From Vibrio sp. SCSIO 43135 (lineage in GTDB: Bacteria > Pseudomonadota > Gammaproteobacteria > Enterobacterales > Vibrionaceae): a stretch of 64,000 bases of DNA. The notes under the pieces were generated by a model. That model had not been told where the DNA came from. It ran no database searches and was given only the letters and a program-made list of their open reading frames with translations. Position 1 is the stretch's first letter, and each line of letters opens with the position of its first letter. The stretch lies in NCBI RefSeq assembly GCF_023716665.1, contig NZ_CP071859.1:434001-498000 (forward strand), read 5' to 3'. This document shows positions 18,474 through 27,990 of the stretch, in pieces. A program made the translations under genes and the position numbers.

Positions 18474-18917
18474 TTAAGCCAGTTTAGCGCGAACTAGACC
18501 GCTTACTTTACCCATATCTGCGCGCCCTTGAATTTGAGGCTTAAGCACGCCCATCACTTTACCCATGTCTTGCATGCCCGCTGCGCCAGATTCTGTTATT
18601 GCACTTTCAATCAGTGCTGCTACTTCATCTTCGCTCAGTGGTTGAGGCATAAAGTCCTCAAGTACAGCGATTTCTGCTTGCTCTGCATCTGCTAGATCTT
18701 GACGACCTGCTGATTCAAATTGAGCGACAGAGTCGCGACGTTGTTTAACCATCTTAGTCAGCACAGCTAGAATGTCGTCGTCGCCCAGAGTAATCTGTTC
18801 GTCAACTTCACGTTGCTTAATGGCTGATAGAGCTAAACGGATAGTGCCAAGGCGCAATTTGTCCTTGGCTTTCATCGCTAATTTTTGCTCTTCTTTGAGT
18901 TGTTCAATAAGAGCCAT
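18474..18917 (-). CDS. yqeY: GatB/YqeY domain-containing protein
   Basis: Small soluble protein of 147 residues related to the tRNA-binding tail domain of the GatB amidotransferase subunit. The start MALIEQLKEEQKLAMKAKDKLRLGTIRLALSAIKQ and the end MGKVMGVLKPQIQGRADMGKVSGLVRAKL are typical. Function is not firmly known; tRNA binding is proposed from the fold. It lies 27 bp after rpsU and is inserted between rpsU and dnaG, an arrangement seen in Vibrio and some other gammaproteobacteria but not in E. coli. Confidence 0.95.
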   Translation of the reverse strand: MALIEQLKEEQKLAMKAKDKLRLGTIRLALSAIKQREVDEQITLGDDDILAVLTKMVKQRRDSVAQFESAGRQDLADAEQAEIAVLEDFMPQPLSEDEVAALIESAITESGAAGMQDMGKVMGVLKPQIQGRADMGKVSGLVRAKLA

Positions 18918-18944
18918 AACTGGAATCCTTTTGGGACCTAGTTA

Positions 18945-19160
18945 TTAGTACAGGCGAACGCGACGAGCGTTTTCGCGAGCTAGCTTCTTAGCGTGACGCT
19001 TTTGAGCTGCTGCTTTAGCGCGTTTGCGAACTGTAGTTGGTTTTTCATAGTGCTCACGACGACGCACTTCAGAAAGGATACCTGCTTTTTCGCAAGAGCG
19101 CTTGAAACGACGTAGTGCAACGTCGAACGGTTCGTTTTCACGTACTTTAACTACTGGCAT
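18945..19160 (-). CDS. rpsU: Ribosomal protein bS21
   Basis: Small-subunit ribosomal protein of 71 residues, very basic, needed for efficient initiation on Shine-Dalgarno mRNAs. The sequence [27 protein letters not shown] and the [22 protein letters not shown] tail are diagnostic. It is the first gene of the macromolecular-synthesis operon. The promoter must lie in 19161-19389, shared with divergent tsaD. Confidence 0.99.
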
Positions 19161-19389
19161 ATGCCTTTCACCTCAGGGGTTATTCGTTAATGCTGGTATC
19201 AGTGGACGGAACGTGTTGTGTTCGGTCTATAACCAGCTTGATCAAAAATGGTGCGGAATTTTAATCCGATCACACAGCCTTTGTAAAGCCTTTTATTGTT
19301 TAGCCACTGTACAAAATTTGTTTGATGGAGCAAGGCAAGGTAAGATTGCGCCAATTTCCCATTCTAGATAGAAGCATACCGAGAAAAAT

Positions 19390-20406
19390 ATGCGCATTAT
19401 TGGTATTGAAACCTCTTGTGATGAAACGGGTATCGCCATTTACGATGATGAGAAAGGACTCCTTTCACATCAGTTATATAGTCAGGTTAAATTACACGCT
19501 GACTATGGTGGTGTTGTCCCAGAACTGGCCTCTCGCGACCACGTTAAGAAAACCATTCCTCTTATTAAGGAAGCATTGAAAGATGCTAACTTAACGCCAA
19601 AAGATATTGATGGCATTGCTTATACCGCAGGACCTGGTTTGGTTGGGGCTTTATTAGTTGGGGCGACAATTGGTCGCAGTATTGCGTACGCTTGGGGTGT
19701 TCCCGCTGTTCCTGTCCATCATATGGAAGGGCACCTACTGGCGCCAATGCTGGAAGATAATCCACCACCTTTTCCATTTGTGGCGCTGCTTGTTTCTGGT
19801 GGCCATAGCATGATGGTAGAAGTAAAAGGGATTGGTGAGTATAAGATCCTAGGTGAGTCGATTGACGATGCCGCAGGTGAAGCCTTTGATAAAACGGCTA
19901 AGTTAATGGGGCTTGACTACCCTGGTGGTCCGTTACTGTCTCGCTTAGCTGAAAATGGCACGCCTGGGAGGTTTAAGTTCCCGCGCCCGATGACCGACCG
20001 CCCTGGTTTAGATATGAGCTTTTCTGGTCTAAAGACGTTCACTGCAAATACCATTGCGGCGAACGATAACGATGATCAAACACGCGCGGACATTGCCTAT
20101 GCATTCCAAGAAGCGGTCTGTGACACATTGGTCATTAAGTGTAAACGTGCATTGCAGCAAACGGGTATGAAACGTATCGTGATCGCAGGTGGCGTGAGCG
20201 CCAACAAGCAATTACGTAAATCGCTGGAAGAATTAGCGGAAAAGATTGGTGGTGAGGTGTATTACCCACGCACTGAATTTTGTACCGACAACGGTGCCAT
20301 GATCGCTTATGCAGGTATGCAGCGTCTTAAAAATGGTGAGGTTGCTGATCTTTCAGTTCAAGCAACACCTCGTTGGCCTATCGACCAACTTAAGCCAATC
20401 GCTTAA
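19390..20406 (+). CDS. tsaD: tRNA N6-threonylcarbamoyladenosine transferase TsaD
   Basis: Transfers the threonylcarbamoyl group to A37 of ANN-reading tRNAs with TsaB and TsaE. The product is 338 residues. ASKHA-fold ATPase with [19 protein letters not shown] at the N-terminus, the metal-binding VHHMEGH motif near residue 111, SGGHS near 137 and the [10 protein letters not shown] nucleotide-binding segment near 270. It is divergent from rpsU, as in most gammaproteobacteria. The ATG at 19390 is the natural family start. Confidence 0.98.
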   Translation: MRIIGIETSCDETGIAIYDDEKGLLSHQLYSQVKLHADYGGVVPELASRDHVKKTIPLIKEALKDANLTPKDIDGIAYTAGPGLVGALLVGATIGRSIAYAWGVPAVPVHHMEGHLLAPMLEDNPPPFPFVALLVSGGHSMMVEVKGIGEYKILGESIDDAAGEAFDKTAKLMGLDYPGGPLLSRLAENGTPGRFKFPRPMTDRPGLDMSFSGLKTFTANTIAANDNDDQTRADIAYAFQEAVCDTLVIKCKRALQQTGMKRIVIAGGVSANKQLRKSLEELAEKIGGEVYYPRTEFCTDNGAMIAYAGMQRLKNGEVADLSVQATPRWPIDQLKPIA

Positions 20407-20425
20407 TACGAGATGAATACATTAG

Positions 20426-20452
20426 AAAACGGTCGCCCTCGCGGCCGTTTTT
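20426..20452 (+). terminator. Terminator of tsaD
   Basis: AAAACGGTCGC, loop CCTC, GCGGCCGTTTTT; one G-T pair in the stem. It starts 20 bp after the tsaD stop and lies ahead of the hydrolase gene. Confidence 0.88.
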
Positions 20453-20507
20453 GTCATATAGGGTACGTAAGTCCCTAGAACAACGGATAGAAAAAAGAGA
20501 GTAGAAA

Positions 20508-21332
20508 ATGGATGCAATCAAAAAGACATTTTCGATAGACGGTCAAACAATGCATTACCTTGATCAAGGTGATGGCCCGGTACTGCTATTTGGTCACAGT
20601 TACCTTTGGGATAGCGCAATGTGGGCACCTCAAGTTGAAGCGTTGAGCCAAGCTTATCGCTGTATTGTGCCAGATTTATGGGCGCATGGGAGTTCAGAGG
20701 CTGCACCTGCTACGACTCGTTCGTTACGTGACTACGCTTCGCATATGGTGGCGTTGATGGACCATTTATCCATTGAAAAGTTTTCAATTGTTGGCCTTTC
20801 TGTTGGCGGTATGTGGGGAGGTGAGGTCGCCCTGCAAGTGCCGCAACGAGTCAAATCACTGGTTCTAATGGATACGTTTCTTGGCCTAGAGCCAGAAGTT
20901 ACCCATCAGAAGTATTTTGGCATGTTAGATGCGGTTGCTGCGGCGAAGCAATTTCCTCAAACTATTGTTGATGCGGTTGTACCTTTGTTCTTTGCACAAC
21001 ATGCTGCGCAAGATACGCCAGAGTTAGTTGAGAAATTTTCGAACAGCCTAATTCAGGTTAGTGGCGAACGTGCTGAAGAGATAGCACGAGTCGGGCGAAT
21101 GGTGTTTGGTCGTCGCGATTTAATGGAAGAGAGCGAAAAATTTGCGTTGCCAGTTTTAATTGCCGTGGGACAGGAGGACAAACCTCGTCCAGTGCTTGAG
21201 TCTTATTTGATGAATGATGCCATTACTGGAAGCCAACTCGTGCAAATCCCGAAAGCCGGCCATATTAGCAACCTTGAACAACCAGAGTTGGTGACCAAGA
21301 TGTTGCAAGAGTTCTTTGCTACTGTTTACTAA
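20508..21332 (+). CDS. Alpha/beta-fold hydrolase
   Basis: Soluble enzyme of 274 residues. The nucleophile elbow is GLSVGG with Ser98; the oxyanion segment is FGHSYLWDS near residue 28; the acid is likely the Asp in GQEDKPRP near 220; the His is in AGHISNLE near 250. The order matches the ester hydrolase / haloperoxidase / BioH-like group. The substrate cannot be told from the sequence. It stands alone between the tsaD terminator and a terminator shared with plsY. A ribosome site (AGAGAGTAGAAA) precedes the ATG. Confidence 0.9.
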   Translation: MDAIKKTFSIDGQTMHYLDQGDGPVLLFGHSYLWDSAMWAPQVEALSQAYRCIVPDLWAHGSSEAAPATTRSLRDYASHMVALMDHLSIEKFSIVGLSVGGMWGGEVALQVPQRVKSLVLMDTFLGLEPEVTHQKYFGMLDAVAAAKQFPQTIVDAVVPLFFAQHAAQDTPELVEKFSNSLIQVSGERAEEIARVGRMVFGRRDLMEESEKFALPVLIAVGQEDKPRPVLESYLMNDAITGSQLVQIPKAGHISNLEQPELVTKMLQEFFATVY

Positions 21333-21355
21333 TGTTGGCAAGGATTGTAATAAGT

Positions 21356-21381
21356 AAAAGGCCTCTTACGAGGCCTTTTTT
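21356..21381. terminator. Bidirectional terminator overlapping the plsY stop codon
   Basis: AAAAGGCCTC (21356-21365), loop TTAC, GAGGCCTTTTTT (21370-21381). The loop holds the plsY stop (21366-21368, minus strand), and the right arm encodes the last plsY codons. It serves the hydrolase on the plus strand; on the minus strand the T run is four bases. Confidence 0.88.
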
Positions 21382-21977
21382 AATCCATCTTTTTTCTCGC
21401 CGACTTTTGGTTCGGTACCATCAAATAAGCGTTTAATGTTTTGATGGTGTCTCAGCACAATCAAACAACACAGCATGGCCACGGGCAAGGTGTATTGCGG
21501 TTTGATAATCCAAGTATAAAAAGGAGCAAGTAGTACACTGACGATTGCTGCTAATGAAGAGTAACGGAAGACCAAAGCAACGGCTAACCATGTGAGCATG
21601 ATGATACTCGTTAGTCCAAGCCCAATTGGTGCAATGGCACCAAGTGCTGTAGCAACACCTTTGCCGCCTTTAAAGTGAAAGAAAATAGGGTACATGTGCC
21701 CAAGGCAGGCAGCGATGGCAACTACGCCAAGCATTATTGGGTCAATTTGTAGAAAATACCCACCCCAGACAGGAATGGTGCCTTTTAACATGTCACACAG
21801 TAGCACTGCAGCAGCTGCTTTCTTGCCACCGATACGCAGTACATTAGTGGCTCCAGGGTTATGTGAACCTACTCCGCGAGGATCAGGAAGGCGGAGCACG
21901 CGACATATCAGAACTGCACTCGATATCGAACCTAACAAATAGGCAGCGATGATCGTGATGAGTGCGAGTGGAGTCAT
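21366..21977 (-). CDS. plsY: Glycerol-3-phosphate acyltransferase PlsY
   Basis: Inner-membrane enzyme that transfers the acyl group from acyl-phosphate to glycerol-3-phosphate, giving lysophosphatidate for phospholipid synthesis. The product is 203 residues with about five membrane segments. Conserved cytoplasmic loops are visible: [29 protein letters not shown] and [15 protein letters not shown]. The ATG is at 21975-21977. It is divergent from folB, the usual Vibrio and E. coli arrangement. Confidence 0.97.
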   Translation of the reverse strand: MTPLALITIIAAYLLGSISSAVLICRVLRLPDPRGVGSHNPGATNVLRIGGKKAAAAVLLCDMLKGTIPVWGGYFLQIDPIMLGVVAIAACLGHMYPIFFHFKGGKGVATALGAIAPIGLGLTSIIMLTWLAVALVFRYSSLAAIVSVLLAPFYTWIIKPQYTLPVAMLCCLIVLRHHQNIKRLFDGTEPKVGEKKDGLKKAS

Positions 21978-22155
21978 GATGAGTGTAACGTCCTTGAAAC
22001 GGGTGCTCTAACAGCAAGTAATTGGTATCATATCGCGATTCATACAGCCAAACTACCTCAATGTTCACAGCATGTGGAGACTGGCTTGTTAGGCGAATAG
22101 TAAGTTTTTTTCACCCGAATGGGTATCCGACCTCTAGAAAGGACAAGGCGCGAGC

Positions 22156-22509
22156 ATGGATAAAGTGTTTATCGAACAGTTAGAAGTGATCACTACGATC
22201 GGTGTATACGACTGGGAGCAGGAAATTAAGCAAAAGCTAGTGCTCGATATTGAAATGGCGCATGACAACCGCCCTGCAGGGAAAAGCGATGATGTGGTAG
22301 ACGCATTAGACTACTCTCAGGTAAGCCAAGCGGTACTCGATCATATTGAAGGTGGGCGCTTCCTACTAGTGGAGCGAGTTGCCGAAGAAGTAGCAGAGAT
22401 CATCATGCAGAGATTTAGTGTGCCATGGATAAAGATCCGCTTAACTAAGCCTGGTGCTGTCCCACAAGCGAAAGGAGTGGGCGTTGTCATTGAGCGAGGT
22501 CAGCAATGA
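22156..22509 (+). CDS. folB: Dihydroneopterin aldolase
   Basis: Cleaves dihydroneopterin to 6-hydroxymethyl-dihydropterin and glycolaldehyde in folate synthesis. The product is 117 residues, the normal length. MDKVFIEQLEVITTIGVYDWEQEIKQKLVLDIEM and the LDYSQVSQAV and LLVERVAEEVA segments with the conserved Glu are typical. The stop overlaps the start of the next gene by four bases (ATGA), implying translational coupling with the enzyme that uses its product. Confidence 0.97.
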   Translation: MDKVFIEQLEVITTIGVYDWEQEIKQKLVLDIEMAHDNRPAGKSDDVVDALDYSQVSQAVLDHIEGGRFLLVERVAEEVAEIIMQRFSVPWIKIRLTKPGAVPQAKGVGVVIERGQQ

Positions 22510-23012
22510 TCACTGCTTATATTGGTGTTGGCACCAATATAGATCGCGAAAAACATGTTGAAGCAGCGGTAGCGGAGTTATCTCAAATTGGAGATAACTT
22601 GAAACTTTCAACCGTTTACGAGTGTCCTACTGTCGGTTTTGATAGTGCACCATTTTATAATTTAGTGATTGAACTCGAGACTTCTATGTCATTCACGCAA
22701 TTTACACAGACCTTACGTAATATTGAGTTACGCTGGGGGCGTAGTGAATTTGCAAAGAAGTTTCAAGATCGCACTTTGGATCTCGACGTTCTTCTTTTTG
22801 GGGAACGAGTGTCTAGCGAAAAGCCAGAACTACCCCGTAGTGATATTTTTAAATACCCGTTTGTGATTCAACCTCTCTATGAGTTATGTCCTAACAGGAT
22901 CGTGCCTCAAGATGGACGAACCATTGCTCAAATTTGGCATCAGTTTGGAGAGTTTGATTCTTTAACGCCAATTTCATTGTGGTTTGAACTAACAAGCGAA
23001 CACCATATTTGA
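22506..23012 (+). CDS. folK: HPPK-family pterin diphosphokinase
   Basis: Transfers diphosphate from ATP to 6-hydroxymethyl-dihydropterin, the step after FolB. The product is 168 residues. The N-terminal AYIGVGTNI and the [25 protein letters not shown] signature (RxxDLDxLL) support HPPK. The gene is coupled to folB by an ATGA overlap. Vibrios often have a second folK beside panB, so this may be a paralogue; whether both are active is not visible here. Confidence 0.9.
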   Translation: MITAYIGVGTNIDREKHVEAAVAELSQIGDNLKLSTVYECPTVGFDSAPFYNLVIELETSMSFTQFTQTLRNIELRWGRSEFAKKFQDRTLDLDVLLFGERVSSEKPELPRSDIFKYPFVIQPLYELCPNRIVPQDGRTIAQIWHQFGEFDSLTPISLWFELTSEHHI

Positions 23013-23022
23013 TGAGAATCTA

Positions 23023-23826
23023 ATGAGTTACTTTGAAGCATTTATTTTGGCTTTGATCCAAGGCCTGACTGAGTTTTTACCGATTTCGAGCTCTGCGCAT
23101 TTAATTCTACCGTCAGCAATTTTAGGCTGGGAAGATCAAGGCTTAGCCTTTGATGTAGCAGTGCATGTCGGCACACTGGCAGCGGTGGTTATCTACTTCC
23201 GTAAAGAGGTCGTGACGTTATTAACAGCATTCTTTGCTTCTATCTTCAAAGGTGAACGTAGCAAAGAGTCTAAACTGGCTTGGATGATCGTATTAGCCAC
23301 GATTCCAGCCTGTATCTTTGGCCTGTTAATGAAAGACATTATTGAGATTTACTTGCGCAGTGCGTGGGTTATTGCCACGACCACAATCGTGTTTGGCTTG
23401 TTGCTTTGGTATGTCGATAAGAATGCCAAGCTTGCCAGTGATGAGTATCAAGCCGATTGGAAAAAGTCATTGTTTATTGGCTTAGCTCAAGCGATGGCCA
23501 TGATTCCAGGAACCTCTCGCTCTGGCGCAACCATTACAGCGGCACTGTACCTTGGCTTTACTCGTGAGGCAGCAGCACGTTTCTCCTTTCTGATGTCAAT
23601 CCCGATTATACTGCTGGCTGGTGGGTATTTAGGTTTGAAGTTGGTGACTAGCGGTGAACCTATTCATGTTGGTTTTTTGGTGACGGGTATTATTACGTCT
23701 TTTATTAGTGCGTATATCTGTATTCACTTTTTCCTGAAGTTAATCACTCGAATGGGTATGACACCATTTGTGATTTACCGACTAATATTAGGTTTCGGTT
23801 TGATTGCGTTCCTAATGTTAGGCTAA
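23023..23826 (+). CDS. uppP: Undecaprenyl-diphosphatase UppP (BacA)
   Basis: Inner-membrane phosphatase that recycles undecaprenyl diphosphate for peptidoglycan and O-antigen synthesis and gives bacitracin resistance. The product is 267 residues with about eight membrane segments. The diagnostic motifs are [19 protein letters not shown] near residues 12-30 and [17 protein letters not shown] near 163. It starts 10 bp after folK and is probably in the same transcript. Confidence 0.97.
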   Translation: MSYFEAFILALIQGLTEFLPISSSAHLILPSAILGWEDQGLAFDVAVHVGTLAAVVIYFRKEVVTLLTAFFASIFKGERSKESKLAWMIVLATIPACIFGLLMKDIIEIYLRSAWVIATTTIVFGLLLWYVDKNAKLASDEYQADWKKSLFIGLAQAMAMIPGTSRSGATITAALYLGFTREAAARFSFLMSIPIILLAGGYLGLKLVTSGEPIHVGFLVTGIITSFISAYICIHFFLKLITRMGMTPFVIYRLILGFGLIAFLMLG

Positions 23827-23850
23827 CGCTAAATCTACTTCCATTTGTGT

Positions 23851-23907
23851 AAGACCACATCGCTCAATCTCGCTTGATATGCGTGGTTGTGGTATATATG
23901 TGGTCTT
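23851..23907. repeat. Inverted repeat between uppP and ftsB
   Basis: AAGACCACAT (23851-23860) and its exact complement ATGTGGTCTT (23898-23907) with a 37-base loop that itself contains further CCAC/GTGG pairs. A T-rich stretch follows. It could end uppP transcripts or act as an operator for ftsB, whose start is 30 bp downstream. Confidence 0.55.
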
Positions 23908-23937
23908 TCTATATTCTCCTCAAATACATCACGACTT

Positions 23938-24219
23938 ATGCGAATATTTGTTCTTACATTGACGCTACTATTTGGCTGGCTACAGTACACATTGTGGTTT
24001 GGCAAAAATGGAGTAGTTGAGTTCAACTCAGTGAACAGTGATATTCAAGCTCAACACCAAGTAAACAGTAATTTGCAAACTCGCAACGCAGAAATGTTTG
24101 CCGAGATTGACGATCTTCGCCAAGGGCTCGATGCCATTGAAGAGCGAGCTCGTCATGAGTTGGGGATGGTGAAAGAAGGAGAGACCTTCTACCGTTTGGT
24201 TGGAGAAGAGTCGAACTAA
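23938..24219 (+). CDS. ftsB: Cell division protein FtsB
   Basis: Small bitopic division protein that joins FtsL and FtsQ at the septum. The product is 93 residues from the ATG at 23938, giving [25 protein letters not shown]; an upstream in-frame ATG at 23887 would add 17 residues ahead of the membrane segment and is unlikely. One membrane helix (about 3-20) is followed by a coiled coil (about 30-70) and the conserved [20 protein letters not shown]. It is directly followed by ispD, the conserved pairing in gammaproteobacteria. Confidence 0.96.
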   Translation: MRIFVLTLTLLFGWLQYTLWFGKNGVVEFNSVNSDIQAQHQVNSNLQTRNAEMFAEIDDLRQGLDAIEERARHELGMVKEGETFYRLVGEESN

Positions 24220-24220
24220 T

Positions 24221-24961
24221 ATGTCAGAATCTCAATCTATTGTTGCTATCGTCCCTGCTGCTGGTGTTGGTAGCCGTATGAAAGCCGACAGGCCAAAACA
24301 GTACCTCATGCTACAAGGCAAATCGGTTCTTGAGCACACTATCGAAAAGCTTCTTACTCATTCACACGTCGATCTGGTGGTCGTTGCGATTACTGATGGC
24401 GACCCTTACTTCCCCACTCTGCCGATATCTAAGCACCCTAAGGTAATTCGTGTTTCTGGTGGCAAAGAACGTGCAGATTCGGTGCTTTCAGCCTTGCAGT
24501 ATATCAATAACGAGCTGAGTAGTGATTGGGTGATGGTGCACGATGCTGCTCGCCCTTGTGTAAACTTAGAAGATATCGATGCTTTAGTAACACGTGCATA
24601 TCAGCATGAGGTAGGCGCTATTTTAGCTGCACCAGTCAGAGATACGATGAAACGATCAAATAACGAAAACAATATTGATCATACCGTTGAGCGTGAGGCG
24701 CTATGGCATGCCTTAACGCCGCAAATGTTCCCAACTCGAAAGTTATGTTCTGCACTTGAGCAAGCTTTACAGCAAGGTGTCACTATTACTGATGAAGCCT
24801 CAGCGTTTGAGTGGCTGGGACAACAACCTGCATTGGTAGCGGGTAGAGCAGATAACTTAAAAATTACTCAGCCGGAAGACTTGGACTTAGCGGATTTCTA
24901 CCTCAGTCGACAAGCACCTCTAGCTGATGACCGAGATAATCACGGTCAAAACAAGGAATAG
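24221..24961 (+). CDS. ispD: 2-C-methyl-D-erythritol 4-phosphate cytidylyltransferase
   Basis: Joins CTP and methylerythritol phosphate in the non-mevalonate isoprenoid pathway. The product is 246 residues from the ATG at 24221, one base after the ftsB stop, with GGAGAAGAG upstream as ribosome site; an ATG at 24200 inside ftsB is less likely. Motifs are [19 protein letters not shown] (nucleotide-binding) near residue 10, VMVHDAARP near 105, and ALTPQMFP with TDEASAFE. It is followed after three bases by ispF, the enzyme two steps later. Confidence 0.97.
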   Translation: MSESQSIVAIVPAAGVGSRMKADRPKQYLMLQGKSVLEHTIEKLLTHSHVDLVVVAITDGDPYFPTLPISKHPKVIRVSGGKERADSVLSALQYINNELSSDWVMVHDAARPCVNLEDIDALVTRAYQHEVGAILAAPVRDTMKRSNNENNIDHTVEREALWHALTPQMFPTRKLCSALEQALQQGVTITDEASAFEWLGQQPALVAGRADNLKITQPEDLDLADFYLSRQAPLADDRDNHGQNKE

Positions 24962-24964
24962 AAT

Positions 24965-25438
24965 ATGCGTATTGGTCACGGTTTTGATGTACATAAATTT
25001 GGTGGTGAAGGCCCAGTTATTATCGGTGGTGTGGCTGTTCCCTACGAACAAGGTTTAGTGGCTCACTCGGATGGTGATGTTGCGTTGCACGCGTTGTGTG
25101 ATGCATTACTTGGCGCAATTGCTGCAGGAGACATAGGCAGGCACTTCCCAGATACTGATGACAAATGGAAAGGTGCTAACAGTCGCGACTTACTAAGAGA
25201 TGTATATCGCCGAGTTAAAGAGCACGGTTACATTCTTGGTAATGCAGATGTCACAATCATGGCGCAAGCCCCTAAGATGGCACCTCACATTGAAGCTATG
25301 TGTGCTGCGATTGCTGAAGATCTCGAAACCGATATTCGCAATGTGAATGTAAAAGCGACGACCACTGAACGTTTAGGCTTTACCGGTCGAAAAGAGGGCA
25401 TCGCATGTGAGGCAGTTGTCCTGCTACTTAATAAATAG
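24965..25438 (+). CDS. ispF: 2-C-methyl-D-erythritol 2,4-cyclodiphosphate synthase
   Basis: Cyclises CDP-methylerythritol 2-phosphate in isoprenoid synthesis. The product is 157 residues. Metal-binding Asp8 and His10 ([13 protein letters not shown]), His42-type [17 protein letters not shown], and the C-terminal [18 protein letters not shown] are all present. It lies three bases after ispD. Confidence 0.98.
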   Translation: MRIGHGFDVHKFGGEGPVIIGGVAVPYEQGLVAHSDGDVALHALCDALLGAIAAGDIGRHFPDTDDKWKGANSRDLLRDVYRRVKEHGYILGNADVTIMAQAPKMAPHIEAMCAAIAEDLETDIRNVNVKATTTERLGFTGRKEGIACEAVVLLLNK

Positions 25439-25559
25439 CAATACCAAACGAAATCGACCAAGGTTTGTTAAAGCTAGGTCGTACACACTTTTTCAGTGAG
25501 CAGGGTTTCTCCTACTCATCACCACTCATTGCCGTGTAACGGCAACGGAATAATCAGAT

Positions 25560-26603
25560 ATGTCAGACATTTTATCGCCAATGGCTTACTTGCTTGGTCA
25601 GCCAACCGCAAAAGCAAAATTAAAAGCGAAGCCAGAACATTTTAAAGTAAATGAAGATTTAGGCTTTGAGTTTAGCGGTGAAGGTGAGCACCTAATGGTG
25701 CGAATCCGTAAAACTGGAGAGAATACCAGTTTTGTTGCGAATGAATTGGCGAAAGCGTGTGGCGTCAAATCGAAAGATGTTAGCTGGGCGGGGTTAAAAG
25801 ATCGCCATGCGGTGACGGAACAATGGTTAAGTGTACATTTACCAAAAGGGGGGGCTCCTGATTTCAGCGCATTCCTAAATCAGTACCCTTCGATTGAAAT
25901 TCTGGATACTGCTCGCCACAACAAAAAGCTACGTCCTGGTGACTTGGTTGGTAATGAATTTGAAATCACGTTGTCAGAAGTGACCAACGTTGATGATGTG
26001 TTAGCTCGATTGGAAAAAGTATCACTGTTAGGTGTACCCAACTATTTTGGTAGTCAACGCTTTGGTAATGATGGTAATAACTTACAAGAAGCGCGCCGAT
26101 GGGGACGAGACAATGTTCGTACCCGCAATCAGAATAAGCGTAGTTTGTATTTATCTGCAGCACGTTCTTGGATTTTTAACCGTATTGTATCTGCACGAAT
26201 TGAGCAGGGATTGTTTGAGCAAGTTGTTGAAGGTGACATCGTACTGAAGCATCAACAACAGTTGACTGTTGAAAGTGGCAACCAAGAAGAGCTGCAAAGC
26301 CTTGTTGAGCGGGGAGGTGTGGATATCACAGCTGCAATGGCCGGTGACAATGCACTTCCAACACAGTCTGATGCGTTGAATTTGGAGCAGCCTCACCTAG
26401 ATGATGAGCCTGATCTAATGGCGTTAATTCGCGGTAATCGAATGAGACACGATCGCCGAGCGATTGCTTTGAAGCCTCAAAACCTTCGCTGGAAGAACTG
26501 TGAAGATCAGGTCACGCTCACTTTCTCATTAGATGCAGGTTGCTTTGCTACCGCAATTGTTCGAGAGTTAGTGGAAGAGAAAGCCGTAGAACGCGAGTAC
26601 TAA
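25560..26603 (+). CDS. truD: tRNA pseudouridine(13) synthase TruD
   Basis: Converts U13 of tRNA-Glu to pseudouridine. The product is 347 residues. The catalytic Asp is in SWAGLKDRHAVTEQW near residue 80; PNYFGSQRFG near 160 and the C-terminal GCFATAIVRELVE are TruD signatures. The leader holds a perfect hairpin TTGCCGT / ACGGCAA (25529-25545) 14 bp before the ATG, possibly affecting translation. The stop is immediately followed by the surE start. Confidence 0.97.
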   Translation: MSDILSPMAYLLGQPTAKAKLKAKPEHFKVNEDLGFEFSGEGEHLMVRIRKTGENTSFVANELAKACGVKSKDVSWAGLKDRHAVTEQWLSVHLPKGGAPDFSAFLNQYPSIEILDTARHNKKLRPGDLVGNEFEITLSEVTNVDDVLARLEKVSLLGVPNYFGSQRFGNDGNNLQEARRWGRDNVRTRNQNKRSLYLSAARSWIFNRIVSARIEQGLFEQVVEGDIVLKHQQQLTVESGNQEELQSLVERGGVDITAAMAGDNALPTQSDALNLEQPHLDDEPDLMALIRGNRMRHDRRAIALKPQNLRWKNCEDQVTLTFSLDAGCFATAIVRELVEEKAVEREY

Positions 26604-27365
26604 ATGCAGTCGAAATTAAAAATATTACTCAGCAATGATGATGGTGTGCATGCCCAAGGTATTCACGCATTAGCCGATGCGCTTAGAGATATTGCTGACA
26701 TCACCATTGTGGCACCGGATAGAAATCGCTCGGGGGCGTCTAACTCTCTGACGTTAGAACAGCCGCTTCGAGTGGCTGAAATTGCACCTCATATATACTC
26801 AGTTCAGGGAACGCCAACCGATTGTGTCCACTTTGCGTTGAATGAGTTGATGAAAGATGACTTACCTGACTTAGTACTGTCTGGTATTAATCATGGCGCA
26901 AACCTTGGTGATGACGTACTGTATTCTGGCACAGTGGCTGCTGCGATGGAGGGACACTTTCTCGGCGTACAATCGATCGCATTCTCTTTAGTTGGGAAAG
27001 TGAACTTTACTGCTGCCGCTAAAGTTGCGCGTTCTATTGTGGAACAGCACATGGTGCAGCCTATCCCGACTAATCGTTTGCTGAATATCAATATTCCAGA
27101 TGTTGATGAGTCGGAATACCTTGAACGTAAAATTACCCGTTTGGGTGCTCGGCACCATGCGGAAAATATGATTAAGCAAAAAGACCCGCGTGGTCACGAT
27201 ATCTATTGGTTAGGTCCTCCTGGTAAGGAGCAAGACGCTGGCGAAGGTACGGACTTTTTCGCGGTTGAGCAAAAGTTTGTTTCTATTACACCGCTTCAAG
27301 TTGACCTAACAGCGCACGAAGCGTTGCGAACGATTGATAATTGGTTAAAGGGAACTGCATTATGA
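26604..27365 (+). CDS. surE: 5'/3'-nucleotidase SurE
   Basis: Metal-dependent nucleotidase and survival protein. The product is 253 residues. The metal site is [17 protein letters not shown] near residue 8, with [14 protein letters not shown] and [11 protein letters not shown] and [22 protein letters not shown]. It starts directly after truD and its stop overlaps the pcm start (ATGA), so the three genes are translationally coupled in the conserved truD-surE-pcm-nlpD-rpoS order. Confidence 0.97.
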   Translation: MQSKLKILLSNDDGVHAQGIHALADALRDIADITIVAPDRNRSGASNSLTLEQPLRVAEIAPHIYSVQGTPTDCVHFALNELMKDDLPDLVLSGINHGANLGDDVLYSGTVAAAMEGHFLGVQSIAFSLVGKVNFTAAAKVARSIVEQHMVQPIPTNRLLNINIPDVDESEYLERKITRLGARHHAENMIKQKDPRGHDIYWLGPPGKEQDAGEGTDFFAVEQKFVSITPLQVDLTAHEALRTIDNWLKGTAL

Positions 27366-27988
27366 CCAACCCACATGCCGACAAGCTGATTGAGTTTCTT
27401 GTCGCGAGTGGAATTCAAGATCCGCGAGTGATTGATGCAATTCGTCATCTACCAAGAGAAAGCTTTGTTTCTCAGGCGATGATGCATCAGGCTTACGATA
27501 ATAATGCTTTGCCAATCGGGCAAGGGCAGACTATCTCTCAGCCCTATATTGTGGCAAAGATGACCGAGCTGCTTGGGTTGAAACGAGACAGTAAGGTATT
27601 GGAAATTGGAACTGGGTCGGGATACCAAACTGCAGTGCTCGCTCAAATAGTGGACCATGTTTATTCTGTAGAGCGTATTAAAGCACTGCAGTGGGATGCG
27701 AAACGCCGCTTAAAGCAGTTAGATATTTACAACGTATCGACCAAACATGGTGATGGCTGGCAAGGCTGGGCGTCGAAAGGCCCTTTTGATGCGATTATTG
27801 TCACCGCCGCTGCAGAGTCAATTCCTCAAGAACTGTTGAACCAGTTGAGTGATAACGGTGTCATGGTCATCCCTGTTGGGGAAGATGAGCAACGTTTGAT
27901 TAAAGTGACTCGGCACGGAGATAGCTTCCAGTCAGAGTTAATCGAAATGGTCCGGTTTGTACCTCTTATCGCAGGTGAACTTGCGTAG
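27362..27988 (+). CDS. pcm: Protein-L-isoaspartate O-methyltransferase
   Basis: Repairs isoaspartyl residues in aged proteins using S-adenosylmethionine. The product is 208 residues, identical in length to E. coli Pcm, from the ATG at 27362 that overlaps the surE stop; a frame opening at 27341 is not needed. Motif I is [16 protein letters not shown] near residue 80; [16 protein letters not shown] is the substrate-side signature. It lies two bases before nlpD. Confidence 0.98.
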   Translation: MTNPHADKLIEFLVASGIQDPRVIDAIRHLPRESFVSQAMMHQAYDNNALPIGQGQTISQPYIVAKMTELLGLKRDSKVLEIGTGSGYQTAVLAQIVDHVYSVERIKALQWDAKRRLKQLDIYNVSTKHGDGWQGWASKGPFDAIIVTAAAESIPQELLNQLSDNGVMVIPVGEDEQRLIKVTRHGDSFQSELIEMVRFVPLIAGELA

Positions 27989-27990
27989 AA

